From NCBI GenBank assembly GCA_963577065.1, contig CAUYXJ010000032.1, forward strand, positions 1 through 29,431: DNA of 29,431 nt, read 5' to 3'. How positions within the stretch are numbered: position 1 is the first letter of the stretch; each line of letters begins with the position of its first letter. This DNA comes from CAUYXJ01 sp963577065 (lineage in GTDB: Bacteria; Chloroflexota; Dehalococcoidia; Tepidiformales; Tepidiformaceae). Made by a program: the position numbers and the translations under genes. Positions 1 to 7,457 of this stretch are shown in pieces. Below the pieces are notes generated by a model, which saw only the letters and a list, made by a program, of their open reading frames with translations, had not been told where the DNA came from and searched no databases.

Positions 1-132
1 CCTGGGGACAACATCACGATGAAAGTGGAGCTGATTCAGCCGGTCGCGGTTGAAGAGGGTCTGCGCTTCGCCATCCGCGAAGGCGGCCGCACCGTTGGTG
101 CGGGCGTCGTCACCAAGATTCTTGAGGACTAG
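1..132 (+). CDS. tuf: Elongation factor Tu, C-terminal end (partial)
   Basis: The window opens inside this gene, with 43 codons visible before the TAG stop. The residues match domain 3 of EF-Tu, the beta-barrel that binds aminoacyl-tRNA: PGDNITMKVELI, then RFAIREGGRTVGAGVVTKI and the final LED. EF-Tu delivers aminoacyl-tRNA to the ribosome in a GTP-dependent way. The stop codon overlaps the ribosome-binding site (AGGAGGG) of the following rpmG, so the two are probably co-transcribed. Everything upstream, including the GTPase domain, lies outside the window. Confidence 0.97.
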   Translation, partial: PGDNITMKVELIQPVAVEEGLRFAIREGGRTVGAGVVTKILED

Positions 133-141
133 GAGGGCACC

Positions 142-309
142 ATGGCGAGGGCAAAAGGAGACCGTCTCATCATTACCCTCGGCTGCACCGAGTGTCGTGA
201 ACGCACCTATACTAGTCAGAAGAACCGGCGCAACGATCCGGACCGGCTGGAGCTGCGCAAGTTCTGCCCCCGTTGCCGCCAACACCAGCTGCATCGGGAG
301 ACAAGGTAG
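142..309 (+). CDS. rpmG: Large ribosomal subunit protein bL33
   Basis: A 55-residue basic protein. It has two Cys pairs, CTEC at residues 15-18 and CPRC at 42-45, so it is the zinc-ribbon (C+) form of bL33. The core includes RTYTSQKNRRNDPDRLELRK, as expected for the family, and the length is normal. AGGAGGG lies five bases before the ATG and overlaps the tuf stop. It sits between tuf and secE, the usual bacterial place for this gene. The start of secE follows four bases after the stop, so translation is probably coupled. No tRNA-Trp gene lies between rpmG and secE, although one is common there in other bacteria. Confidence 0.96.
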   Translation: MARAKGDRLIITLGCTECRERTYTSQKNRRNDPDRLELRKFCPRCRQHQLHRETR

Positions 310-313
310 GCAG

Positions 314-679
314 ATGGCCCGTGCCCAGCGTCGACGAGGATCGCGCGCGCGCCGCGCCCCCCGCGACGGCGATTCCGCTCGTGGCCCCGCCACGCAGGCG
401 GGCGGCGCCGCTGAGGGCACGGCCACGGCAGTGACCGCCGTCGGGACGCCGCGCCTGCAGCCGCAGCGCCGCGGGCGACCCTTCGGCTTCCTCCGGCGCC
501 TTCAGCCCCGCGCGGTCGCGGATATCATCTCGGAGCTGCGCAAAGTCACCTGGCCCACCTTCGCGGAGACGCGCTATCTCACCATCGTCGTCGCCATTGT
601 CGGTATCACGGTCGGGCTGATCCTCGGTGCGTTCGATCTGCTGTTCGGATGGATCATCGAACAGCTCTTCTTCTCCTAA
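314..679 (+). CDS. secE: Preprotein translocase subunit SecE
   Basis: A 121-residue protein of the SecYEG channel, which clamps SecY in the membrane. Residues 1-65 form a long, basic, Arg/Gly/Ala-rich cytoplasmic extension. Residues 74-86 carry the family signature ELRKVTWPTFAET on the amphipathic helix. Residues 88-112 are the single transmembrane helix. The ATG at 314 is chosen because it follows rpmG by four bases with AGGTAGG just upstream; the frame is open further upstream, but that stretch is only rpmG read out of frame. The extension is longer than in typical 60-80 residue SecE proteins and looks unstructured. nusG follows three bases after the stop. Confidence 0.95.
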   Translation: MARAQRRRGSRARRAPRDGDSARGPATQAGGAAEGTATAVTAVGTPRLQPQRRGRPFGFLRRLQPRAVADIISELRKVTWPTFAETRYLTIVVAIVGITVGLILGAFDLLFGWIIEQLFFS

Positions 680-681
680 CG

Positions 682-1389
682 ATGGCAAAAAAGAAGGAGC
701 TCAAGCTGCGGGACTCAAGCGCGCACGAGTCGCTGCCGGAGGCTGGTCCGGGAGAGGTGGGCGCCCAGCCTTCGCGCCGCCGCCGCTCGCGTGACGAAGA
801 TTACGCCGAACAGGACCAGCTCAGTGACGAGGAGATCAGCGCGGAAGGGCACGCGTGGTACTTCGTCAATACCTACAGCGGACACGAGCACAAGGTTCGG
901 CACGCGATCAAGACCACCGTCGATCAGATGGACGCCGGCGATCGCGTCTTTCACGTGATCGTCCCCACCGAGGACGAGATCGAGATCCGTGAAGGCCAGC
1001 GCCGCACGGTCAAGCGCAAGCTCTATCCGGGCTATGTCCTCGTTCAGACGATCACCCTCGAGGAGGGCGATCCCGAATCGGACAACCTCTGGCACATGAT
1101 CCGCAACACCAGTGGCGTGACTGGCTTCGTCAGCTCCGGATCGCGCCCGGTGCCGCTCACTACGGACGAAGTGAACGATATTCTGCGGGCGATGCGGATG
1201 GACCAGCCGCGCGTGCGGGTCGGCTTCGAGGTTGGCGAAAGCGTCCGTATCTCCTCCGGGCCGTTCGAGGACCTCGTTGGGTCGGTCGACGAGATCAACA
1301 CCGAAAAGGGCAAGGTACGCGTGCTCGTGAGCATGCTCGGACGGGAAACGCCCGTCGAGCTCGACTTCCTTCAGGTCGAAAAGCTCTAG
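682..1389 (+). CDS. nusG: Transcription termination/antitermination protein NusG
   Basis: A 235-residue NusG. Residues 1-56 are a charged, probably disordered extension. From residue 58 the NGN domain begins (HAWYFVNTYSGHEHKV) and includes KRKLYPGYVLV and the WHMIRNTSGVTGFVS stretch. The C-terminal KOW domain starts near residue 182 (VGESVRISSGPFEDLVG) and ends with ELDFLQVEKL. NusG binds RNA polymerase through NGN, and Rho or ribosomal protein S10 through KOW. The ATG at 682 is preferred over in-frame starts inside secE because the protein opens with MAKKKELK and follows the secE stop by two bases. The usual next genes, rplK and rplA, are not here. Confidence 0.96.
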   Translation: MAKKKELKLRDSSAHESLPEAGPGEVGAQPSRRRRSRDEDYAEQDQLSDEEISAEGHAWYFVNTYSGHEHKVRHAIKTTVDQMDAGDRVFHVIVPTEDEIEIREGQRRTVKRKLYPGYVLVQTITLEEGDPESDNLWHMIRNTSGVTGFVSSGSRPVPLTTDEVNDILRAMRMDQPRVRVGFEVGESVRISSGPFEDLVGSVDEINTEKGKVRVLVSMLGRETPVELDFLQVEKL

Positions 1390-1457
1390 CGGCCCCGCAT
1401 CCGTTCCCGGCGCTCCGCCGTTTACGTTCATGGATACCGCGCTGCGACACCCGGCTG

Positions 1458-2528
1458 GTGGCTCAGGGCGTTGTCGGGCACGCTGGACGTAGCCCAACGG
1501 AGCGACTTCTGACACGGCTTTGCGCCCACCGCCTGTTCTCGTTCTCGTCACTCGTTGCGATTGCCGCGGTGGCGGCTGGGCTCGCGGCCCTCGCCGCCCT
1601 TTCGGCGGTCGCGGCGAACGCGGGTCCTCGCGGACCGCACTTCGTCGATGTCCGTGCCGATTTCGTCGTGCGCCTCGATGATCGCGTCCTCCGTCTGCGC
1701 GTCCACGAGTTTCAGCTGGACACGGACGGGGCCAGTGCGGAGGTTCGGGCCGAGCGGCTGCGCGAGGAGGTCCTCTCCTCGATGCCGATGGTGGCCACCC
1801 TCGCGGACGGTATCGTCACCGCCGCTTTCGCGACGCAGGACTATGCCTGGCCCAGCGCGGTCGCCAGCTGGCGGTACAACCCCGTCCAGAAGCCCGCAGA
1901 TCTGGAGGGTGAGGTTGCCGTCCTCGAGGCGGCGGCCGAGTCGTGGCACGGGTTGGGGGGCGCACCCTTCACCTTCACGTACGGCGGCGCGACTGCTGCC
2001 CCCGTGAGCACCTGTCCCGGTGCGGGCTCCGTCGATGGGGTGAACACGGTTGGGTGGGGCGCGCTCACGGGGAGCACGCTCGCGCGGACGTGCGTCTGGT
2101 TCGGGGGTTCCGGCGACCCGAGTGATGCCGTCGAGTTCGACATGCAGATCGACCCCGGGTGGGAGTGGACTCTGGGGGAGCCGGTCCGTACCGACTACTT
2201 CACCGTGATTGCGCACGAGTTCGGCCACGCCCTGGGCCTTGGGCATACCGGCGAGGGCGGCGAGTGTCCCGGCTCCCTGATGTGCGCGACCTATCAGTCG
2301 GGCACCACACTGGATGGTCCGCAGTTCGATGACATTGCCGGCCTCGTCTCGATCTACGGTGGTGATCCGCCGACTCCGACGCCGAGTGTGAGCCCGTCCC
2401 CGTCGCCCTCCGCGGAACCATCCGGAACGCCCAGCCCCAGCGTCACCCCCACTGCGACTGTGACCACGACCCCCACGCCGCCACCGAGCGCGAGGCTCGC
2501 CACCCTCCCGCTCCTGTCCCGCGACTGA
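1458..2528 (+). CDS. Secreted matrixin-like zinc metalloprotease
   Basis: A 356-residue secreted protein. A hydrophobic segment at residues 26-52 ending VAANAG looks like a signal peptide. The catalytic motif HEFGHALGLGH starts at residue 253, giving zinc ligands H253, H257 and H263 and catalytic E254. It is followed by SLMC, a likely Met-turn. This places it in the metzincins, closest to peptidase family M10A. From about residue 305 the chain turns into a Pro/Thr/Ser-rich linker and ends RLATLPLLSRD, a short hydrophobic tail of a kind I recall at the ends of secreted Chloroflexota proteins. The GTG start lacks a clear ribosome-binding site, so the N-terminus is uncertain. Substrate unknown. 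The gene stands alone after nusG. Confidence 0.85.
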   Translation: MAQGVVGHAGRSPTERLLTRLCAHRLFSFSSLVAIAAVAAGLAALAALSAVAANAGPRGPHFVDVRADFVVRLDDRVLRLRVHEFQLDTDGASAEVRAERLREEVLSSMPMVATLADGIVTAAFATQDYAWPSAVASWRYNPVQKPADLEGEVAVLEAAAESWHGLGGAPFTFTYGGATAAPVSTCPGAGSVDGVNTVGWGALTGSTLARTCVWFGGSGDPSDAVEFDMQIDPGWEWTLGEPVRTDYFTVIAHEFGHALGLGHTGEGGECPGSLMCATYQSGTTLDGPQFDDIAGLVSIYGGDPPTPTPSVSPSPSPSAEPSGTPSPSVTPTATVTTTPTPPPSARLATLPLLSRD

Positions 2529-2530
2529 GC

Positions 2531-2562
2531 GCCACGCGCTCATTGCTCGCCACACGCGTGGC
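2531..2562 (+). terminator. Candidate hairpin after the metalloprotease gene
   Basis: An 8-base inverted repeat, GCCACGCG at 2531-2538 and CGCGTGGC at 2555-2562, lies three bases after the metalloprotease stop. The loop is long (16 bases) and no T-tract follows, so this is at best a weak intrinsic terminator. Confidence 0.35.
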
Positions 2563-2652
2563 TCACCAAGACTCGCCGGAGCGCTCCTTGCGCGCAATGA
2601 GCGGGTGTTACGAAGCGCGTGCTCAAAGCCGAGACCGGAGAGGTACCCGCCG

Positions 2653-3219
2653 ATGCGCTCGATCCGTCCCCGCCACTCATGGCCGCTGTTCTTCGTTCTG
2701 CTCGTCAGTGGGTTCGCCCTGGTCGCCGCCGCGTGCGGTGGTGACAGTGACGACAATGGCTCCGCCGACAATGGCTCCGCCGACAACGGCTCCGCCGACA
2801 ACGGCGGTTCGGGGGGCGGCGGCGACGACGACGCGTCCTACGTCCGCGGGCTCTGCAATGCGGTCAACATGTTCTTGGAGGACGGCCAGGCGCTGATCGA
2901 GGATTCCGGCCTCGACGATCCTGACAGCGTGCAGGACCTTCTCGACATCCTCGAGGAGCTCGGGGAGATTACGGCGAACTTCGTCGACGATCTCGACGAC
3001 CTCAACCCGCCGAGCGATTTCGCGCCCTTCCACGACACGGTGCGGGACAGCTTCAACAGCCTCGCCGAGGCACTCGAAGATCCATCCGTTGCGGACATCG
3101 ACGCCCTCAGCGCGCTCGGCGACATCCCCCTGCCGCCCGCGGACATTAGCGACCGTTTCACGAGCGTCGCCGAGAACACCTCGGAGTGTCAGGAGAACGG
3201 GCTCTTCGGCGCCGCCTAG
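2653..3219 (+). CDS. Lipoprotein of unknown function
   Basis: A 188-residue predicted lipoprotein. The signal peptide MRSIRPRHSW...FALVAAAC ends at a lipobox with lipidated Cys28, so the protein should sit on the outer face of the membrane. Residues 29-60 form a low-complexity linker rich in Asp, Asn, Gly and Ser, built by a 15-base tandem repeat. The rest is acidic and mostly helical by composition (many Leu, Asp, Glu), with Cys residues near both ends of the domain. No known domain was recognised. The ATG at 2653 is chosen because GGAGAGG lies eight bases upstream and the signal peptide starts there; an upstream in-frame GTG would only add 16 basic residues. It is convergent with the next gene. 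Confidence 0.75.
   Translation: MRSIRPRHSWPLFFVLLVSGFALVAAACGGDSDDNGSADNGSADNGSADNGGSGGGGDDDASYVRGLCNAVNMFLEDGQALIEDSGLDDPDSVQDLLDILEELGEITANFVDDLDDLNPPSDFAPFHDTVRDSFNSLAEALEDPSVADIDALSALGDIPLPPADISDRFTSVAENTSECQENGLFGAA
2752..2805 (+). repeat. 15-base tandem repeat in the lipoprotein linker
   Basis: Three full copies of a 15-base unit (GACAATGGCTCCGCC and one-base variants) at 2752-2766, 2767-2781 and 2782-2796, plus a partial fourth copy. In frame they encode DNGSA repeats. The unit is a multiple of three, so copy-number change would lengthen or shorten the spacer between the lipid anchor and the folded domain without breaking the frame. Confidence 0.85.
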
Positions 3220-3286
3220 ACCCCGGGGAAACGCGCTTCAGGCTGCACGCCGCGGCCAGCCAGGCTCGTGCGCCGCGCAGAGCCTG

Positions 3287-3961
3287 CTAGGTGCAGGTCC
3301 CGCGGCCCGTGCAGGGCTCGTCTTCGATGCCACCTTCAGGCTCGCGGTCGACGCAGAGCCCAGAAACGATGCAAGCGTCGTCCGCGACCGACGCGAGCTG
3401 TGCCCCGAGCTCGGCCTCGGTCTCGCTGCCGAACGAGATCAGCACACGGTCGATGTCCGTGATGTCTTCGAAGGCGATCCCGTCCAGGCGCACACCGTTG
3501 AGGAAGAACGAGAGGCGCTCGCTCTCCGAGTTGCAGAGGGGCTCGCCCGCGGGCGGCGTGAGGCAGCTTTCCGTGAGCGCGAAACCCAGCGTCGCCAAGA
3601 ACTCGTGCCAGGTCGTCTGCTCGAGATGGACGTGCACCACGTCATAGCGCGGCTCGTGGAGGTGGACGTTCTCGCTGAGGTGGTCGTCCTCGCCGCCGGA
3701 GAGGAAGCGCTCATCGCTGAAGTCGAAGCGCTCGCCGCGGATGTAGAGCGCGAAGTCCGCGTGCCAGTGCACCGGCTGGCGGAGTTCGCAGCCGGGCGTG
3801 CCCAGGACACAGGAACTGGGTTCCTCGCTCGCGCCATCATCCTGAAGGAGGAGCGCCAGGCCCAGCGCGATGACCGCGACGACGAGGACCCCACCGACCG
3901 GGGCCCAGAGTCGCGGGCTCAGGCTGCCCTTGGGCCCGCTGGCGGGCTCAGGCTGAGTCAT
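3287..3961 (-). CDS. Membrane-anchored HxH-motif protein, possible metal binder
   Basis: A 224-residue protein with one membrane segment (residues 20-40) and an extracytoplasmic domain. That domain holds three His-x-His pairs: HWH at 65-67, HLH at 100-102 and HVH at 110-112. Six histidines in this pattern suggest a metal site such as copper or zinc; this is inference. I recall similar HWHA-type hypothetical proteins in Chloroflexota and archaea. The domain also has six or more cysteines, several in a C-terminal tail ending PCTGRGTC, so disulfides are likely. The ATG is preceded by GGTGGG. It follows the DsbA-like gene after 11 bases, so the two form an operon, and the DsbA-like protein may oxidise it. 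Not a recognised enzyme. Confidence 0.7.
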   Translation of the reverse strand: MTQPEPASGPKGSLSPRLWAPVGGVLVVAVIALGLALLLQDDGASEEPSSCVLGTPGCELRQPVHWHADFALYIRGERFDFSDERFLSGGEDDHLSENVHLHEPRYDVVHVHLEQTTWHEFLATLGFALTESCLTPPAGEPLCNSESERLSFFLNGVRLDGIAFEDITDIDRVLISFGSETEAELGAQLASVADDACIVSGLCVDREPEGGIEDEPCTGRGTCT

Positions 3962-3972
3962 CCCACCGCGCC

Positions 3973-4929
3973 TTAGTTGCCGTCCCCGGCAGAATCGCCA
4001 TCGCCATCGCCATCGCCCCCGCCACCGTCGTCGGCGTCACCGTCATCCGGCTGGGGACCCTCGCCCGGCTGGGTTGTGGCGGTCGGCTCGGTCACTTCGG
4101 TGGGGTTGCCCACGCTGAGGAAGCCTTCGATCAACGTGCGCCAGCCTTCGTTCGAACTCGGGGCGCCCGACTGTTGCGGTGACCCGTTGATGACGTAGCT
4201 GGGGGTGCCGCTGAAACCGATCGCCTGCGCCTCAGCGCGGTGCTGGGTCACTTCGTCAAGCGCTGCCGCGCTCCCCTGGCAGGCGGAGAAGGCGGCGCTG
4301 TCCATCTCCAGGTCCGCGGCTACCGCGAGAAGTTCGCTCTCATCGAAGCGCCCGATGTTGGTGCGCTCGGTGCGATGCTGGCCGGCGTGCGCTTGGAGCG
4401 TGAAGAGGCGGTTGGCGAACTCCCACATGCGGTTCTGCTGGGCCGCGCAGGAGGTCGCGATCGCGGCCGTCGTCGACTCGGGCCCCAGAATCGGCAGGTG
4501 GCGGAACTCGATCTGGAGGATGCCGGTCTTCACGAACTCCTCGATGAGGAACGGCTCTTGGTTGGCGGAGTAACGCAGGCAGAACGTGCACTGGAAGTCT
4601 TCGTACTGAACCATCTTGACGGGCGCGGCGTCGCTTCCGATCTTGCGACCGTCCTGCATCTCCACGGGGAGGTTTGTGAACGCCTGTTCGAGGTTCTGGG
4701 TGAGCTCATCGCCTTCCCCACCGCTGTCGCTGCGGAGGGCCAGGAAGACGACCACGGCGCCAAGACCGAGCGCCAAGACGACCACGCCGATGAGGTAGGG
4801 GAGGCTGAAGAAATTGGAGCCCCCGCCGCCCCCACCGCCGGGCTGAGGGGCGCGCGCGCCCCGCGAGCTAGACGACGCTCCGCGTCGAGCTTGGCGGCTC
4901 TGTTGCCGTCGTGCTTGCCGATTGGACAT
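3973..4929 (-). CDS. Membrane-anchored DsbA-like thiol oxidoreductase
   Basis: A 318-residue protein. Residues 1-40 are basic and Gly-rich (cytoplasmic). Residues 43-66 are one transmembrane helix. Residues 95-270 form a DsbA/Thioredoxin_4 domain outside the membrane, with active site C114-T-F-C117 (EDFQCTFCLRY) and the cis-proline loop GFSGTPSYV (P243). The long helical insert between them, including CAAQQNRMWEF, is typical of DsbA-type folds. It probably forms or isomerises disulfides in exported proteins. The last 50 residues are a Thr/Pro then Gly/Asp-rich tail made of GATGGC-type hexamers. It is the first gene of a pair with the HxH protein. Confidence 0.85.
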   Translation of the reverse strand: MSNRQARRQQSRQARRGASSSSRGARAPQPGGGGGGGSNFFSLPYLIGVVVLALGLGAVVVFLALRSDSGGEGDELTQNLEQAFTNLPVEMQDGRKIGSDAAPVKMVQYEDFQCTFCLRYSANQEPFLIEEFVKTGILQIEFRHLPILGPESTTAAIATSCAAQQNRMWEFANRLFTLQAHAGQHRTERTNIGRFDESELLAVAADLEMDSAAFSACQGSAAALDEVTQHRAEAQAIGFSGTPSYVINGSPQQSGAPSSNEGWRTLIEGFLSVGNPTEVTEPTATTQPGEGPQPDDGDADDGGGGDGDGDGDSAGDGN

Positions 4930-5028
4930 GTGTGTTCGCTACCCCGGGCCGCGGCCCCGGTGGGCTCAGGCCGTTTCGCAAAAACGAGGATAGCAAAGGC
5001 CCCCCCCTGCGAACACGGCAAGGTGGCT

Positions 5029-5898
5029 TTATCCGGTGGCCGCCGCTTTCGCCAGGAACTCCTCGACGAGCGCGATGAAAACCTCGAAACGGTCGTGGTG
5101 GACCCAGTGGCCCGCGCCCTCGACCGTTTCGGCGCGAAAGCTGTGGAACGCGCTGTAGTCGGGGCCGCCCTCGCGCCCGCCCCAACTCTCGCTCCCGGAG
5201 AGAAACAGGATCGGCGCGCGGATCTGGTTCCAGATATCGCGCGCGTCCTCCATGTTGAATTCGTAAGGCGAGCGGGCGCGCACATGGTTGTCGAACTTCC
5301 AGGCGTAGCCACCCTCGACCTCGCGGACGCCGTGCTCGGTGAGATGGCGCACGAGTTCCGGCGCGAGGTGGCGGTTCGCCTCCTCCATGCGCGTTGCCGC
5401 GGCGTCGATCGTCTCGTAGAGGTGGGGCTCGCGGGCGTCGAGCTCTCTCATGTCCGCCAACCAGCGGCGCATGCGCTCGTGCGCGGGGCGGTGTTCGGAA
5501 CCGGCTAAGGGCAGCCGCCCCAACCCCTCGATGCTGATCACGCTCCCCACCTTCTCGGGAAACGTACCCGCGTACTGCAGCGCGATGCTCCCACCGAGCG
5601 AGTGGGCCACCAACGCCACCGGCTCCCGCCCGATCTTGCCGATGAGCGCGTGCAGGTCGAGGGAGTAGTCGATGATGGAGTAGTTCCCCCCGAGCGCCCA
5701 GTCGGAATCGCCGTGGCCGCGCAGGTCGGGCACGAAGACCTGGTACTGACTGGCCAGGGCCTTGGCCGTGGGATCCCACGAGCGCGCGTGGTCGCGTCCG
5801 CCGTGCAGGAGCACGAGGGGCGGCCGCTCCGGCTCACCCCACACCACGTAGTGGAGCTGCAGTTGCTGCGAGAGGACGTAGCGGGACTCAGGTTCCAT
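5029..5898 (-). CDS. Alpha/beta-fold hydrolase
   Basis: A 289-residue alpha/beta hydrolase. The oxyanion-hole motif LLHGGRDHARSW is at 31-41, followed by VPDLRGHGDSDW. The nucleophile elbow VAHSLGGS has Ser100. The catalytic His is H264 in EGAGHWVHHDRFEVF. The acid is probably the Asp/Glu after the strand APILFLSGSESWGG. Family members cleave esters, lactones, epoxides or C-C bonds, and the substrate cannot be told from sequence. The ATG at 5898 fits the family's start (MEPESRYV then the first strand); the open frame further upstream overlaps the methyltransferase gene. It is transcribed with the minus-strand run and lies 99 bases before the DsbA-like gene. Confidence 0.88.
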   Translation of the reverse strand: MEPESRYVLSQQLQLHYVVWGEPERPPLVLLHGGRDHARSWDPTAKALASQYQVFVPDLRGHGDSDWALGGNYSIIDYSLDLHALIGKIGREPVALVAHSLGGSIALQYAGTFPEKVGSVISIEGLGRLPLAGSEHRPAHERMRRWLADMRELDAREPHLYETIDAAATRMEEANRHLAPELVRHLTEHGVREVEGGYAWKFDNHVRARSPYEFNMEDARDIWNQIRAPILFLSGSESWGGREGGPDYSAFHSFRAETVEGAGHWVHHDRFEVFIALVEEFLAKAAATG

Positions 5899-5927
5899 CG
5901 CGCTCGGCAGTGTAGGCGCTGTGCTGG

Positions 5928-6580
5928 TTAGGGAGTGCCCGCGGGGCGTAGCGCGAGCGTGTTGAGCCAGCCCGTCGCGCCCCGGTTCAGGTTCACCGAT
6001 TCCGTCTCGACGCGGAGCGCTGCGATCATGAAGCCCGCGGCCCGGAGGCGCTCGGCCCACTCCGCCTCAGCGTAGTTCGTGTAGAAGACCTCGGCGGCGT
6101 GGTCGCCGGGCACCCAGCCCGCGCCCCGGCTCACGGAACTGTAGAACGCCCCGCCGGGGCGAAGGACGCGGTGGATCTCGGCGAGGCGCGTCCGACGTCC
6201 TCGCGGGCGAGGTGGAAGAGCGAGGCGGACGCCCAGACGCCGTCGACGGCTTCGTTCGCCAGCGGAAGGGAGAGCATGTCCCCCTGCACGAACTCGCCCT
6301 GGGGACACCGAAGCGCTGCCCGCAGGAGCATCCCCCGCGAGCCGTCCACGCCCACGGGGAGGAAGCCACGATCGTGGAGGTCGGCCGACTCGAGTCCGGG
6401 GCCGCAGCCCAGGTCGAGCACGCGGCCGCTGCTCGGCAAGCGCGCCTGGAGTTCGGTCAACGGCCGCTGGAACCACGGGCGTCCCGATCGCTCACCCTCG
6501 CGCTCGTAGCTCTCGGCGGCGGCATCGTAGGCGGCCGCGTGATGCGCAGCCCGGCCCGCATGCGTGTCCGGATGGGGCAC
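5928..6580 (-). pseudogene. Class I SAM-dependent methyltransferase, frameshifted
   Basis: The two halves of one methyltransferase are in different frames. The N-terminal part (GTG at 6580) has the SAM-binding motif I, VLDLGCGPGLES, then VGVDGSRGML, QGDMLSLPLANEAVDGVWA and FHLARED. The frame then goes wrong near 6188-6191, and the next expected motif, RLAEIHRVLRPGGAFYSS, continues in another frame to the stop at 5928. Restoring one base would give a normal protein of about 217 residues of the Methyltransf_11 type. The break is not in a homopolymer. The GTG start follows the glycosylase stop by seven bases. Either a real pseudogene or a sequence error. Confidence 0.8.
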
Positions 6581-6587
6581 CCTCGCC

Positions 6588-7424
6588 CTAGGAGAACGCG
6601 GGGCCGCCGGGCTGGCAGGTGCGGCAGAAGCTCGTCACCTTCCGGCTGGCCTCGATGTCGGTGATCTTCGCGCCGTCCCGCGGGCAGACGGCCTCGCCGC
6701 CGAGGCGGTGCACGCGGAAGAAGTCGCGCCGCTCGGTGTAGTCGAGGGTCTCGCCCTTGACCATGCGCTCGCGCGCGAGTGGGGTCGCCCACGCCATCAC
6801 CTCGCGCGCGGTGCGGAACAGCCGGCGCAGGTCGTCGTCGTCGAGATCCGAACGCGCGGTGAACGGGTTGATCGATGCCTCCCAGAGGATCTCGTCGCTA
6901 TAGGCGTTGCCCACTCCTTGCACGAATTCGGCCTTGGTGAGCACGTTCTTGATCCGGCCGCGGTACTTGCGGATGCGCGCCAGCCAGACGTCCTCGGTCA
7001 GGCCTGGGTCGAGCAGGTCGGGGCCGCCTTCGCGCCAGTTCGGGATCGATTCGAGATCCTCCAGGGGCAGGAGGTAGATCCGGCCCATCACGCGGAGGTC
7101 GGCGTAGCGCAGTTCCATCCCGTTCGCGAGTTCGATCCGCAGGCACAGCTTGCCTTTGCGTTTGGCCGCCGCCTCCACGTACTGGAAGCGTCCGGTGAGC
7201 AGCGGGTTGATCGCGAGCACGAGCTCGGAGGCGAGGGCGAACAGCAGGAACTTGCCGTGCCGCTGTGTCTCCCCGAAGACATCGCCGGGCAGCGATTCCA
7301 TGAGCGCGTTCGCGCCCGTGCGCACGATGTAGGGGATCTTGACCTCGGCCGCCGTCACCGCCGTCCCTGGGAGACGCTCGTTGAGGAAGCCGCGAATCGC
7401 CTCGAGGTCCGGAATCTCAGGCAT
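6588..7424 (-). CDS. Fpg/Nei-family DNA glycosylase/AP lyase
   Basis: A 278-residue base-excision repair enzyme that removes oxidised bases and cuts the strand. After Met removal it starts with Pro-Glu (MPEIPDLE), the catalytic P2 and E3. K58 (RHGKFLLF) matches the conserved beta-hairpin lysine. The H2TH region includes KAEFVQGVGNAYSDEILWEA. The C-terminal zinc finger is odd: C247-x2-D250 ... C267-x2-C270, with Asp where the second Cys is expected, while the DNA-binding Arg (R261) is kept. PDLE rather than PEVE marks a divergent branch, so mutM or nei cannot be chosen safely. It follows sufE by 33 bases. Confidence 0.88.
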   Translation of the reverse strand: MPEIPDLEAIRGFLNERLPGTAVTAAEVKIPYIVRTGANALMESLPGDVFGETQRHGKFLLFALASELVLAINPLLTGRFQYVEAAAKRKGKLCLRIELANGMELRYADLRVMGRIYLLPLEDLESIPNWREGGPDLLDPGLTEDVWLARIRKYRGRIKNVLTKAEFVQGVGNAYSDEILWEASINPFTARSDLDDDDLRRLFRTAREVMAWATPLARERMVKGETLDYTERRDFFRVHRLGGEAVCPRDGAKITDIEASRKVTSFCRTCQPGGPAFS

Positions 7425-7457
7425 CGCTGCGCTGCTCGGCGACGACGGGAGGCGGCC

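Noticed and set aside
1548..2801. Long open frame on the minus strand opposite the metalloprotease
   Set aside because: Arg/Gly/Ala-rich with no domain; it mirrors a gene with a full HEFGHALGLGH site on the plus strand. High GC keeps the antisense frame open.
4941..4961. GGGCCGCGGCCC palindrome between the hydrolase and DsbA-like genes as a terminator or operator
   Set aside because: Self-complementary 12-mers of G and C are expected often at this GC content; there is no T-tract or second copy.
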